This document shows, piece by piece, positions 25,345-32,163 of a stretch of 64,000 bases of DNA (position 1 is the first letter of the stretch; every line of letters starts with the position of its first letter). The DNA is from Streptomyces parvus (lineage in GTDB: Bacteria > Actinomycetota > Actinomycetes > Streptomycetales > Streptomycetaceae). Below the pieces are notes generated by a model. That model was not told the origin of the DNA. It searched no databases and was given only the letters and a program-made list of their open reading frames with translations. The DNA is taken from contig NZ_BMRY01000008.1 in assembly GCF_014648875.1 (NCBI RefSeq), positions 310,001 to 374,000 on the forward strand. The letters are read 5' to 3'. Position numbers and translations under genes: made by a program.

Positions 25345-26193
25345 ATGAAGCTGATGCTGGTGGGGACGCGCGTGGCGGCGGTCGCGGCGGCGGGGGTGCT
25401 GCTGGCCGGATGCGGCGGGTCGGCGTCGAAGGACAAGGACGGGCCCGACCCGAAGCCGAGCAGATCGGCGAAGCAGGGCGGCCCGGCCACCGGCGGGGAG
25501 AAGACCGGGGCGTCGGAGAAGCCCGACCCGAAGCAGTCCACGCTGCCGGGCGCGCTGCCCAGCGCCTACGACTTCACGCCGAACCCGGACCGGGTCCCGA
25601 AGAACGCGGCCCAGGCGCGGAAGCTGACCCGTAACGCCGCGCTCGGGGAGAACGACTGGACGGCGGGGATGGTCCGGCACACCCCGTACGAGAGCGCCGG
25701 CAGCTGGACCGTGCTTCCGGACTCCTGCGTCTGGACCCGCTCCGCGCTGCCGTCGGGCATCCTGGACAGCTTCACGCGGCGGCTCGACATTCCGGCGCAG
25801 GGCGGCAAGGGCCGGGTGCAGGGTGCGGTGACGGTGACCGTGCACCGGACCGAGGCGGGGGCCGACCGGGAGATCAAGGACACCGTCCAGGAGAGCTTCC
25901 GCTGCCCGGAGCAGGAGCTGGGCGGGGGTCAGCGGCTCAGCGGTCTGATGTCCCTCCAGTTCGACCAGAAGGACGTGCGCAACGCGGACGCCTCGCTGTT
26001 CGAGGCGGGGAAGTACACCGGTCCGCAGTCGGGCGGCGTCCAGGACTACGTCTGGTCCAAGTCCCGGATCGGCCCGGTGACGACGGCCGTGTCGGTCAAG
26101 GGCGCCAAGGGCTACACCAACACCGACCTGCTGCGGATCGCCGCCGAGGGCGGCGCCAAGGTGCTCTACCGCGTCGAACTGGAACTGAAGTGA
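25345..26193 (+). CDS. lipoprotein of unknown function
   Basis: 282 residues. The signal peptide ends in a lipobox, VLLAGC, so Cys about 22 should be lipid-modified and the protein held on the outer face of the membrane. A charged, disordered linker rich in Lys, Asp, Pro and Gly (25-75) precedes a folded domain from about 80 with two Cys (SCVW, FRCPEQ) that could pair. No known enzymatic motif was recognised. It is followed 55 bp later by the membrane-anchored kinase on the same strand, and may be co-expressed as an extracytoplasmic partner. A -10-like TAGAAT lies at 25273-25278. Confidence 0.78.
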   Translation: MKLMLVGTRVAAVAAAGVLLAGCGGSASKDKDGPDPKPSRSAKQGGPATGGEKTGASEKPDPKQSTLPGALPSAYDFTPNPDRVPKNAAQARKLTRNAALGENDWTAGMVRHTPYESAGSWTVLPDSCVWTRSALPSGILDSFTRRLDIPAQGGKGRVQGAVTVTVHRTEAGADREIKDTVQESFRCPEQELGGGQRLSGLMSLQFDQKDVRNADASLFEAGKYTGPQSGGVQDYVWSKSRIGPVTTAVSVKGAKGYTNTDLLRIAAEGGAKVLYRVELELK

Positions 26194-26248
26194 CCGCGGG
26201 CCCGGAAGCCAAGTGACCGCCGGCCCGGACGAAAGGCACTGACCCCTG

Positions 26249-28444
26249 ATGGAACCGCTCCGCTCCACCGACCCGGCACGGATCGCCGGGTACCGCGTCC
26301 TCGGCCGCCTCGGCGCCGGGGGCATGGGCGTGGTGCTGCTGGGCCGGTCGCCCGGCGGCGCACTGGTGGCGATCAAGCTGATCCGCGCGGAGTACGCCGA
26401 CGACACCGGCTTCCGCGCCCGCTTCCGGCGCGAGGTGGCCATCGCCCGGCAGGTCCGCAACCGGTGGGCCGTGCCGGTGGTCGACGCCGACACCGAGGCG
26501 CCGGCCCCGTGGCTGGCCACCGAGTTCGTGCCGGGGCCCGCCCTGAGCGAGGCGGTGGGCAGCGGGGGGCCGCTGCCGGAGCGCGGGGTGCGGGCACTGG
26601 GCTCGATGCTCGCGGAGGCGCTGGAGGCCGTCCACACGGCGGGTCTGGTGCACCGGGACGTGAAGCCCGGCAACGTGCTGCTGGGGCTGGACGGCCCCCG
26701 GCTGATCGACTTCGGGATCGCGCGGGCCCTGGACGACACCGTCCTCACGGCGACGGACGTGATCGTCGGCTCCCCCGGCTTCCTCTCGCCCGAGCAGGCG
26801 CAGGGGCGGCGGATCGGCCCGGCGAGCGACGTGTTCTCGCTGGGCTGCGTGCTCGTGTACGCGGCGACCGGCGGGCGGCCGTTCGGCACCGGGCCGGTGG
26901 AGGCGATGCTGTTCCGCACCGTGCACGACACGGCGGACCTGAGCGCGCTGCCGCCCGGGCTGCTCCCGGTCGTCGGGGCGTGCCTCGCCAAGGAGCCCGG
27001 GGACCGTCCGGCGGCGGCGGACATCCGGCAGGCGTTCGCCGAGGACCTGGCGGGCGGCAGCTGGCTGCCCGGCCCGGTCACGCATCTGATCGCCGAGCGT
27101 TCGGCGCGGATGCTCGCCCTGCCCGACATCGACGCGACGAGCCTGGACGCGGGCGGGGGCGGCGGTCCGGGCAGCGGCTCGTTCGGCGGCCCTGACACGG
27201 GTGCCGGGGCCGGGAGCGGAGGCCGGGACGCGACAGCCGTGTCCCCCTCCCCCGGCCGCCGTCGTTTCCTCGCGTACGTCACCGGGGGCGTGGCCCTCGC
27301 GGCGACGGGCGGCTCCACCGCGTGGCTGGTCTCCGGCGACGACAAGGACCCGGGCGGCAAGGGCGAGGGAGAGGATGGGAAGACGGCCCGCCCGGAGCTG
27401 CACATCGGGCTCCAGGCCGACCTCAGCGGCCCGTCGGCGGCCGTCGGCAAGGGCCAGGACCGGGCGGCCCGGCTCGCGGTCGCCGAGCACAACGCGCGGG
27501 GCGACGCCCCGTTCACGCTGCGGCTGACCACGGTCGACGACGGGGGCGACGAGGACCGGGCGAAGGCGGCGGTGCGCCGGTTCGCCGAGGACCCGCTCCT
27601 GGTGGCCGCGATCGGCGCGACCGGCACGGACGCGGCCCGGGAGGCGCTGGTCGCGTACGACGAGGCGGGGCTCCCGCTGCTCAGCGTGGTCGACGGGGAC
27701 ATCCGGCATCTGAACCGGATCTTCCTGTGCGCCCGGCCGCGCAACGACATGCAGATGCTGCCGGTGGCGGAGTTCCTCGGGGCGTACGAGATCGACCAGG
27801 TGGCGCTGGTCGACGACGGCACCGAGTACGGCCGGCAGACCACCCGCTTCCTCGACGCGGGGCTGCGCGGCAACGGCCGCACCGTGTTCGCGGAGACCGT
27901 ACGGGAAGGCACGCGCGACCTGGACGCGGAGGCCGAGCGGATCGCCGCGAAGCGGCCGGGGGCGGTGGTGTACGGGGGCGGCTGGCGCGACGCCGGACGG
28001 TTCGCGAAGTCGCTGACCCGGGCCGGGTTCCTGGGGCCGAAGATCGCCACCCAGGCCGCGCACGATCCGCGGTTCCTGGCGGAGGCGGGCGAGGACGCGG
28101 CGGGGTGGCTCCTCGTCTCGACGGCCGCCGACCCCGCGTCCGTACCCTCGGTGCATTCGTTCGCCGCCGCCTACCGCAAGCGGTTCGACCACGCGCCGCC
28201 GCTGTTCGCGGCCGAGGCGTACGACGCGGTCGGGCTGATCGCGTCCTGCGCCGAGGAGCTGGGCCGGGAGAAGCTGACCCGCCAGGACCTGCTGCCCGCG
28301 CTGCGGACGACCTCGTACAAGGGCGTCTCCAAGAGCTACGCCTTCGAGTCCGCCAACGGGATGTACACCGGGACCGGGGTCTTCATCTACCGGGTGGAGC
28401 GGGGCCGCTTCCGGTACATCGGGATGAACGGGCGGGAGGTCTGA
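26249..28444 (+). CDS. Ser/Thr protein kinase fused to a Leu/Ile/Val-binding-protein-like sensor
   Basis: 731 residues. Residues 10-270 are an active-looking Hanks-type kinase: glycine loop RLGAGGMGVV, Lys43 in VAIKLI, catalytic HRDVKPGN (Asp137) and DFG at 154-156. After a Gly-rich linker (300-335), one membrane span lies at about 340-361 (FLAYVTGGVALAATGGSTAWL). Residues 384-731 are a type-1 periplasmic-binding-protein fold (LHIGLQADLSGPSAA, IGATGTDAAREAL, YGRQTT, FAAEAYDAVGLIA), like LivK. An amino-acid-like ligand outside probably controls the kinase inside. Originally convergent with the livK gene now at 39595: the terminator and repeats show that the accessory island separates them. The stop codon lies inside the terminator stem. 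Confidence 0.93.
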   Translation: MEPLRSTDPARIAGYRVLGRLGAGGMGVVLLGRSPGGALVAIKLIRAEYADDTGFRARFRREVAIARQVRNRWAVPVVDADTEAPAPWLATEFVPGPALSEAVGSGGPLPERGVRALGSMLAEALEAVHTAGLVHRDVKPGNVLLGLDGPRLIDFGIARALDDTVLTATDVIVGSPGFLSPEQAQGRRIGPASDVFSLGCVLVYAATGGRPFGTGPVEAMLFRTVHDTADLSALPPGLLPVVGACLAKEPGDRPAAADIRQAFAEDLAGGSWLPGPVTHLIAERSARMLALPDIDATSLDAGGGGGPGSGSFGGPDTGAGAGSGGRDATAVSPSPGRRRFLAYVTGGVALAATGGSTAWLVSGDDKDPGGKGEGEDGKTARPELHIGLQADLSGPSAAVGKGQDRAARLAVAEHNARGDAPFTLRLTTVDDGGDEDRAKAAVRRFAEDPLLVAAIGATGTDAAREALVAYDEAGLPLLSVVDGDIRHLNRIFLCARPRNDMQMLPVAEFLGAYEIDQVALVDDGTEYGRQTTRFLDAGLRGNGRTVFAETVREGTRDLDAEAERIAAKRPGAVVYGGGWRDAGRFAKSLTRAGFLGPKIATQAAHDPRFLAEAGEDAAGWLLVSTAADPASVPSVHSFAAAYRKRFDHAPPLFAAEAYDAVGLIASCAEELGREKLTRQDLLPALRTTSYKGVSKSYAFESANGMYTGTGVFIYRVERGRFRYIGMNGREV

Positions 28445-28473
28445 CCGGGCTTCCCCGGTCGGACCTCCCGGCA
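28406..28473. repeat. left 68-bp direct repeat flanking the island
   Basis: 59 of 68 bases match the copy at 39509-39576 in the same orientation, without gaps. The last 21 bp are identical. It covers the last 13 codons of the kinase gene and the terminator hairpin; the similarity continues, with an 11-nt length difference, into the livK 3' end. It marks the left boundary of the island. Confidence 0.9.
28434..28469. terminator. terminator at the kinase stop codon
   Basis: GGGAGGTCTGACCGGG (28434-28449) pairs with CCCGGTCGGACCTCCC (28454-28469), allowing one G-U pair. The 5' arm contains the kinase TGA. It is the twin of the hairpin at 39534-39575. Confidence 0.8.
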
Positions 28474-28481
28474 GAGCTCGC

Positions 28482-28526
28482 TCAGTCGCCGGTGGTGACG
28501 GACTCGGGCGCGTCGGGTTGCGGCGG
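28482..28526 (-). pseudogene. remnant of a livK-type gene 3' end
   Basis: On the minus strand this reads PPQPDAPESVTTGD followed by a stop. It aligns with the last residues of the intact substrate-binding protein at 39595 (VAPAAESFAIGG, stop), with high nucleotide similarity for about 28 bases, then fades. There is no start or body, so it is a fragment left at the island edge. It diverges from the intact copy, so it is either old or came from another strain. Confidence 0.72.
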
Positions 28527-28549
28527 ACCTGATCCGGGCCCGGGAATGA

Positions 28550-29779
28550 TCAATCCCGTACGGCAGCCGGTGCGGTGTCGTTCATGGTGCTGACGTTCGC
28601 ATCGCCGACGGCCTTGCTGATCGCCCGCTCCAGAGGGCTTCCGGGCTCGATCGGGGTCGCGGTGGCGGTTCGGCCGTCCTTGGACCGGGAGATGCGCTGC
28701 GCCTTGAGTTGCTCGACAGCGTTGCGCAGATCGGCCTGGGTGACCAGGTCACTACCGCGGAGCGCTGTCGCCGTCGCGGCGTCGATGACCGCGCGGCGGA
28801 TGTCGCGTCCGGTGATCTCCTCGATCGCGGCGAGGTCCGGGGGCGAGACGTCGGCGGCCAGGGGGAGTTCCGCAGGCAGGTGGTTCCGCCAGATGACCGC
28901 ACGCGCTGCGGCATCGGGGGCGGGGAACTCGATGTGCCTGACGCGGGAGTCGAAGGCGGTGTCGTAGCTGTGGACCAGGTTCGTCGCGAAGACGACGAGG
29001 CCCTCGTACCGGTCCAGCGACATCACCAGCTCGCTGCGCATGGCGTTGACGGCGTGCTCGGAACCCTGGCCGGTCGTCTCGAAACGCTGCGACATCAGCG
29101 CGTCCGCCTCGTCCAGGAACAGTACGGCGTCGTGTTCGCGGGCCGCGTGGAACAGGGCGTCCAGGTTCTTGGGCCCTTCGCCGTGGTACTTGCTCTCCAG
29201 CTGGGAGTACTTGGTCTGGATGATCTTCTTGTTCAGGCGGGAGGCGATGGCGTGGGCGGCCAGCGTCTTCCCCGTCCCCGGGGGCCCGTGCAGGTTGATC
29301 GCCGAACTCGGGTGGGGCTCGATTCGCTGGAGACCCCACGTGCCGAAGACGAGCGTCCGCACCTCGATCACGTTCACGGCCAGCAGCAACTGGTCCATCG
29401 TCGCCTCTGGCAGCACCAGGAAGTCGAAGTCGTGGAGCGGGTCGGTGGCAGGGAAGTGTGACGCCCGCTCCGCCAACGAGAGGGCATCGGGACCCGAGCC
29501 GCGCGACCCGTCGTGCTGATCGGCGACCGGACCGGGGGGTGCCGTTTCCCCGTTCGCCACGGTGAAACCCAGAGGGCCGCCCCTCCGGCTCCCGGGCGCG
29601 CGGGTGTACTCCGTGAGAAAGGAGTCGGCCGCCGAGATGAGCCGGCTGCGCAGCAGCGCCGCAGCCACCGGGTCGGCGTCGGCGGGAAGCCCGCGCACCC
29701 GGAACGTCGTGCTTCCGGCGCGCAGTCCGCGCAGGAACGCGGTGTCCGGAGCGGTGTCATCGGCCTGATGGCGGGTCAT
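28550..29779 (-). CDS. classical AAA ATPase of the conflict island
   Basis: 409 residues. The N-terminal 140 residues are unassigned. The AAA module then shows Walker A GPPGTGKT (165-172), a pore-loop candidate KYHGEG (197-202) with Tyr198, Walker B VLFLDEAD (about 219-226), sensor-1 Asn267 in VFATNL, an arginine-finger candidate Arg279 in DSRVRHIEF and a C-terminal helical lid with GRDIRRAV. The layout resembles Vps4/spastin/FtsH-type remodelling ATPases that thread substrates, rather than a STAND switch. It is the last gene of a compact operon with two small membrane proteins; its ATG overlaps the previous stop (ATGA). It probably works on a membrane-bound partner. It is not a transposition helper: no IstB/TniB features and no transposase nearby. 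Confidence 0.88.
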   Translation of the reverse strand: MTRHQADDTAPDTAFLRGLRAGSTTFRVRGLPADADPVAAALLRSRLISAADSFLTEYTRAPGSRRGGPLGFTVANGETAPPGPVADQHDGSRGSGPDALSLAERASHFPATDPLHDFDFLVLPEATMDQLLLAVNVIEVRTLVFGTWGLQRIEPHPSSAINLHGPPGTGKTLAAHAIASRLNKKIIQTKYSQLESKYHGEGPKNLDALFHAAREHDAVLFLDEADALMSQRFETTGQGSEHAVNAMRSELVMSLDRYEGLVVFATNLVHSYDTAFDSRVRHIEFPAPDAAARAVIWRNHLPAELPLAADVSPPDLAAIEEITGRDIRRAVIDAATATALRGSDLVTQADLRNAVEQLKAQRISRSKDGRTATATPIEPGSPLERAISKAVGDANVSTMNDTAPAAVRD

Positions 29780-30057
29780 AGCTCGATCCTCGCTGTCTGC
29801 CTGTGCTTGAAGGCGTCGTTCAGGTCAGGGGCGAGTTCCTTCGCCACGTAGGTCTTCTCCACGGTGCGGACTCCGGCGTCGGTCAGGCCGATCGCGACGA
29901 CCTCCACATCCCCGTTCTCCAGTTCACGCTTGATGAGCCTGCCGTACCGGGTGGCGGTTCGTCGGCTCAGTGCGCTCCTGACCCGGCTGAGCGTCAGGCA
30001 GGCGATGACACCGATGCCGAGCAGCATGCCCACGACCGCCAGTGATGCGAACAACAT
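29776..30057 (-). CDS. small membrane protein, island operon
   Basis: 93 residues. One N-terminal transmembrane helix (LFASLAVVGMLLGIGVIACL) is followed by a basic stretch (SRVRSALSRRTATRYGRLIKRE) and a small soluble part (VEVVAIGLTDAGVRTVEKTYVAK). By the positive-inside rule the basic segment is cytosolic. No family was recognised. It is translationally coupled to the AAA ATPase by a 4-bp overlap and lies 5 bp after a second small membrane protein. It may recruit the ATPase to the membrane. Confidence 0.75.
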   Translation of the reverse strand: MLFASLAVVGMLLGIGVIACLTLSRVRSALSRRTATRYGRLIKRELENGDVEVVAIGLTDAGVRTVEKTYVAKELAPDLNDAFKHRQTARIEL

Positions 30058-30062
30058 GGCGA

Positions 30063-30371
30063 CTACTCCCAGATCGCGACCTTGTGCCGGGCGTGAGCCC
30101 GGTGGACGTCGCCGTCCGCGTTCTCCGCCTTGATGCGCCTCACGTCGCTGAACTTGCCGTCCTCGGTGTCGAAGATGCCCTGGATGAACGACACCTCGCC
30201 GGAATCGATGGCCTCGGCGACGGTGACCGCCACCTTGTCGGGGTCGTTCTTGACCTGTGCCGCCCGTTCGCGGAACCAGTCGACGAGGAAACCCAGGGTG
30301 AGTGTCGCGATGGCGATGGCAGCACCCGCGGCCAGCCCGACGAGGGCGGCGATCACCAGCATTTCGATCAT
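30063..30371 (-). CDS. small membrane protein, island operon
   Basis: 102 residues starting MIEMLVIAALVGLAAGAAIA, one long hydrophobic helix to about residue 27. An acidic/basic cytosolic domain follows (DWFRERAAQVKNDPDKVAVT, SFIQGIFDTEDGKFSDVRRI). I chose the ATG at 30371, which has GGGGGA upstream; the open frame upstream is a chance extension. No known family. The two small proteins have similar plans (N-terminal anchor, short soluble tail) and could form one complex with the ATPase. Confidence 0.72.
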   Translation of the reverse strand: MIEMLVIAALVGLAAGAAIAIATLTLGFLVDWFRERAAQVKNDPDKVAVTVAEAIDSGEVSFIQGIFDTEDGKFSDVRRIKAENADGDVHRAHARHKVAIWE

Positions 30372-30391
30372 GCGAATCCCCCGCAGATGAG

Positions 30392-30811
30392 TCAGTTGAA
30401 GATGATGACGTTGTTGGCGCCGAACGACCGGGCGAGTTCGTCGTCGAAACGCTGTGTCAGATAGGAACGCCAAGGTTGGTCGGCCTCGATGAGCGGACGC
30501 CCCGCGTCGTCGAGGAAGAACAGGTGGACCAGGTACGTGTCCGGGCCGTGCCCGCCGCCTGCCGGCTGTGCGGTACCTCCCTCGTGATGCCGCAGTACAG
30601 CCGCCGCAGCCGCGGCGGGAACCGCTTCCTTCGATTCCACGAAGAAGCGGACCACGTCGGGCATGGTCAACGCGTCGACGTAGGGTGCGCGTCCCTGCGA
30701 GAGGGCCTGGAGAGCGTCGACCAGATCGCCCATCAACTCACGTATCGTCGCGATGCTGACCGATGCCTGATCGGCCAGGCTCTTCGTCGCCTTTCGTAGC
30801 CCCACGTGCAC
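30392..30811 (-). CDS. unrecognised soluble protein opening the AAA operon
   Basis: 139 residues from a GTG with GGAG upstream. The first 70 residues look helical (LRKATKSLADQASVSIATIR, ELMGDLVDALQALSQGR), then a Gly-rich loop (HEGGTAQPAGGGHGP), then a beta/alpha end (TYLVHLFFLDDAGRPLIEAD, RFDDELARSFGANNVIIFN). No catalytic motif was recognised. It is 20 bp upstream of the first small membrane protein gene, so it is probably the first cistron of the four-gene AAA operon. It could be an adaptor or sensor for the ATPase; that is conjecture. Confidence 0.7.
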   Translation of the reverse strand: MHVGLRKATKSLADQASVSIATIRELMGDLVDALQALSQGRAPYVDALTMPDVVRFFVESKEAVPAAAAAAVLRHHEGGTAQPAGGGHGPDTYLVHLFFLDDAGRPLIEADQPWRSYLTQRFDDELARSFGANNVIIFN

Positions 30812-30894
30812 GGTGTCTCCTTCTGGGTCCTCGCCGAGTGGTTCCCGCGGTTGCGTCTTTCCTGCACCCGGAGTTCAGAATGCCGTCGTTGCCT

Positions 30895-30922
30895 GTCGTA
30901 TTTCGTCCCTCAGCGGTGTGAA
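30895..30922 (-). promoter_or_regulatory. possible promoter of the AAA operon
   Basis: On the minus strand TTCACA (30922-30917) and TACGAC (30900-30895) are separated by 16 bp. They lie about 85 bp before the GTG at 30811. No SARP-type heptamers were found here. Confidence 0.35.
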
Positions 30923-30939
30923 TTCCCGCTGCGTCCGTC

Positions 30940-31953
30940 CTACAGCGATACGACCGGGAGACGGGCGGAGACCGCCGGGGTGCTGCTCCGGATTCGGTCG
31001 AGGCGGCGCAGCAGGAGGTCCGGCCGGCTGTGACGCCCCGAGATGTAGATCGCGAACAGTTGCCGGACCTCGGACGAGCGGTTGTGCGTGATACCGAATT
31101 TGTCCATCGCCGACAGAACATGAGACTTGACGGTCGTCTCCGAGATGTTCAGGTGCTGCGCGATCTCCTCGTAGTCGTATCCGTCCGCGTAGCACCGGAG
31201 CACTTCGCGTACGCGGCTGCTCAGCATGAGGGCCTCGGGCGGAATGACCCCGGGCTCGAACGCGTCGCCGCGGTCGTGGCGACGTCGGCCGTCTCCGCTC
31301 CGGCGAGGCACACCGAGCCCGGCACGTTCACAGGCGTCGCGCAGGTGCGCCAGGTCGAGAGCGTGGGTGGCCGCCGACGTCCCCGACGCGGACATCGCCG
31401 CGGCCGTACGCCGCCCCTTCGCCACCTCGCCGAGGGTGCCGGCGAGCGTGGCCGACACTCCCAGGTCCGTGGCAGACGTGGCTTCCAGCAGGGCGCGGGC
31501 GATATGGGGGTGAAGGTCGTGGGGACTGCGCGCCGCACTCAGCACCGCGTCCGCGAACGCCACTCGCGCCACGTCGTGCCCGACGACGCCACGGGCCCCC
31601 TGGACCCACGAGGCCACCCAGTGCCTCCACCCGTCGGCCTGCTCTCCCAGGACGGGTATGCCGAGGGCCGGTATCCATACGACGCAGGGAACAGCCCGCA
31701 TGAACTCAGTCACCGTGTCGCTGAACCCGGTCTCCGGCAGGCCGAGGACACACGCGTCGTACTGGAGGCCCGCAGTCCGGAGCTCGGCCAGGTCGGCGAC
31801 CGGGTCCAGCAGTCGCAGACGGGGATCCTGCGCGAGGAGCCGCACGAGGCCGTGCCGGAGCGCCTGGTCACCGGCCACGACGGCGACGTGCAGAGGCGTT
31901 CCGGTATTTTCCAGGGGGGACGAGGCTTTCGACGGTTCGTCAATTCCGATCAC
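30940..31953 (-). CDS. LuxR-type regulator with degenerate receiver domain
   Basis: 337 residues. The N-terminus resembles a response-regulator receiver (LHVAVVAGDQALRHGLVRLL). The usual paired acidic residues are reduced to GD, and the expected phospho-acceptor Asp position reads YDACVLGLPE with Gly instead, so phosphorylation is unlikely. The C-terminal HTH is classic LuxR/NarL: MLSSRVREVLRCYADG, YEEIAQHLNISETTVKSHVL. The middle 130 residues are unassigned. The start is GTG at 31953 with a weak ribosome site. Its upstream region carries a pair of SARP-type heptamers (31999-32016), so it may sit downstream of the SARP-macro regulator in a cascade. Confidence 0.83.
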   Translation of the reverse strand: MIGIDEPSKASSPLENTGTPLHVAVVAGDQALRHGLVRLLAQDPRLRLLDPVADLAELRTAGLQYDACVLGLPETGFSDTVTEFMRAVPCVVWIPALGIPVLGEQADGWRHWVASWVQGARGVVGHDVARVAFADAVLSAARSPHDLHPHIARALLEATSATDLGVSATLAGTLGEVAKGRRTAAAMSASGTSAATHALDLAHLRDACERAGLGVPRRSGDGRRRHDRGDAFEPGVIPPEALMLSSRVREVLRCYADGYDYEEIAQHLNISETTVKSHVLSAMDKFGITHNRSSEVRQLFAIYISGRHSRPDLLLRRLDRIRSSTPAVSARLPVVSL

Positions 31954-31998
31954 CTTCGCAGGAGATCGCGGAAGGCGCTTCCGGGAAAAGCCCCGCCC

Positions 31999-32016
31999 CG
32001 CTTCAGACCTGCTTCA
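31999..32016. promoter_or_regulatory. SARP-type direct heptamer pair before the LuxR gene
   Basis: CGCTTCA (31999-32005) and TGCTTCA (32010-32016) are separated by 4 bp, giving the 11-bp period typical of SARP binding sites. They are nearly the same heptamers as at 37924-37941. The site lies 46 bp before the GTG at 31953. No good -10 was found after it. Confidence 0.55.
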
Positions 32017-32163
32017 GGCCGCAGGCGCATTGGTGTGCGGGGCGGGAAAGCGGACGATACTTGAGGGATTTTCTTGGCTTTCCGATGGAGAGTCGCTCGA
32101 ATGTTCGGCCGCATCGCTGAGGTTGCACCCGGGCATATCGCAGGGGGCTTCCGGTGGCGATGT

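Noticed and set aside
25165..28050. 961-codon open frame on the minus strand across the lipoprotein and kinase genes
   Set aside because: It is antisense to two clear genes with lipobox and kinase motifs; long mirror frames are normal at this GC content and its translation is low-complexity Arg/Pro/Ser sequence.
28550..29779. AAA protein as a transposition helper (IstB/TniB type)
   Set aside because: It has a classical AAA pore loop, arginine finger and lid, and there is no transposase or terminal inverted repeat in the island.
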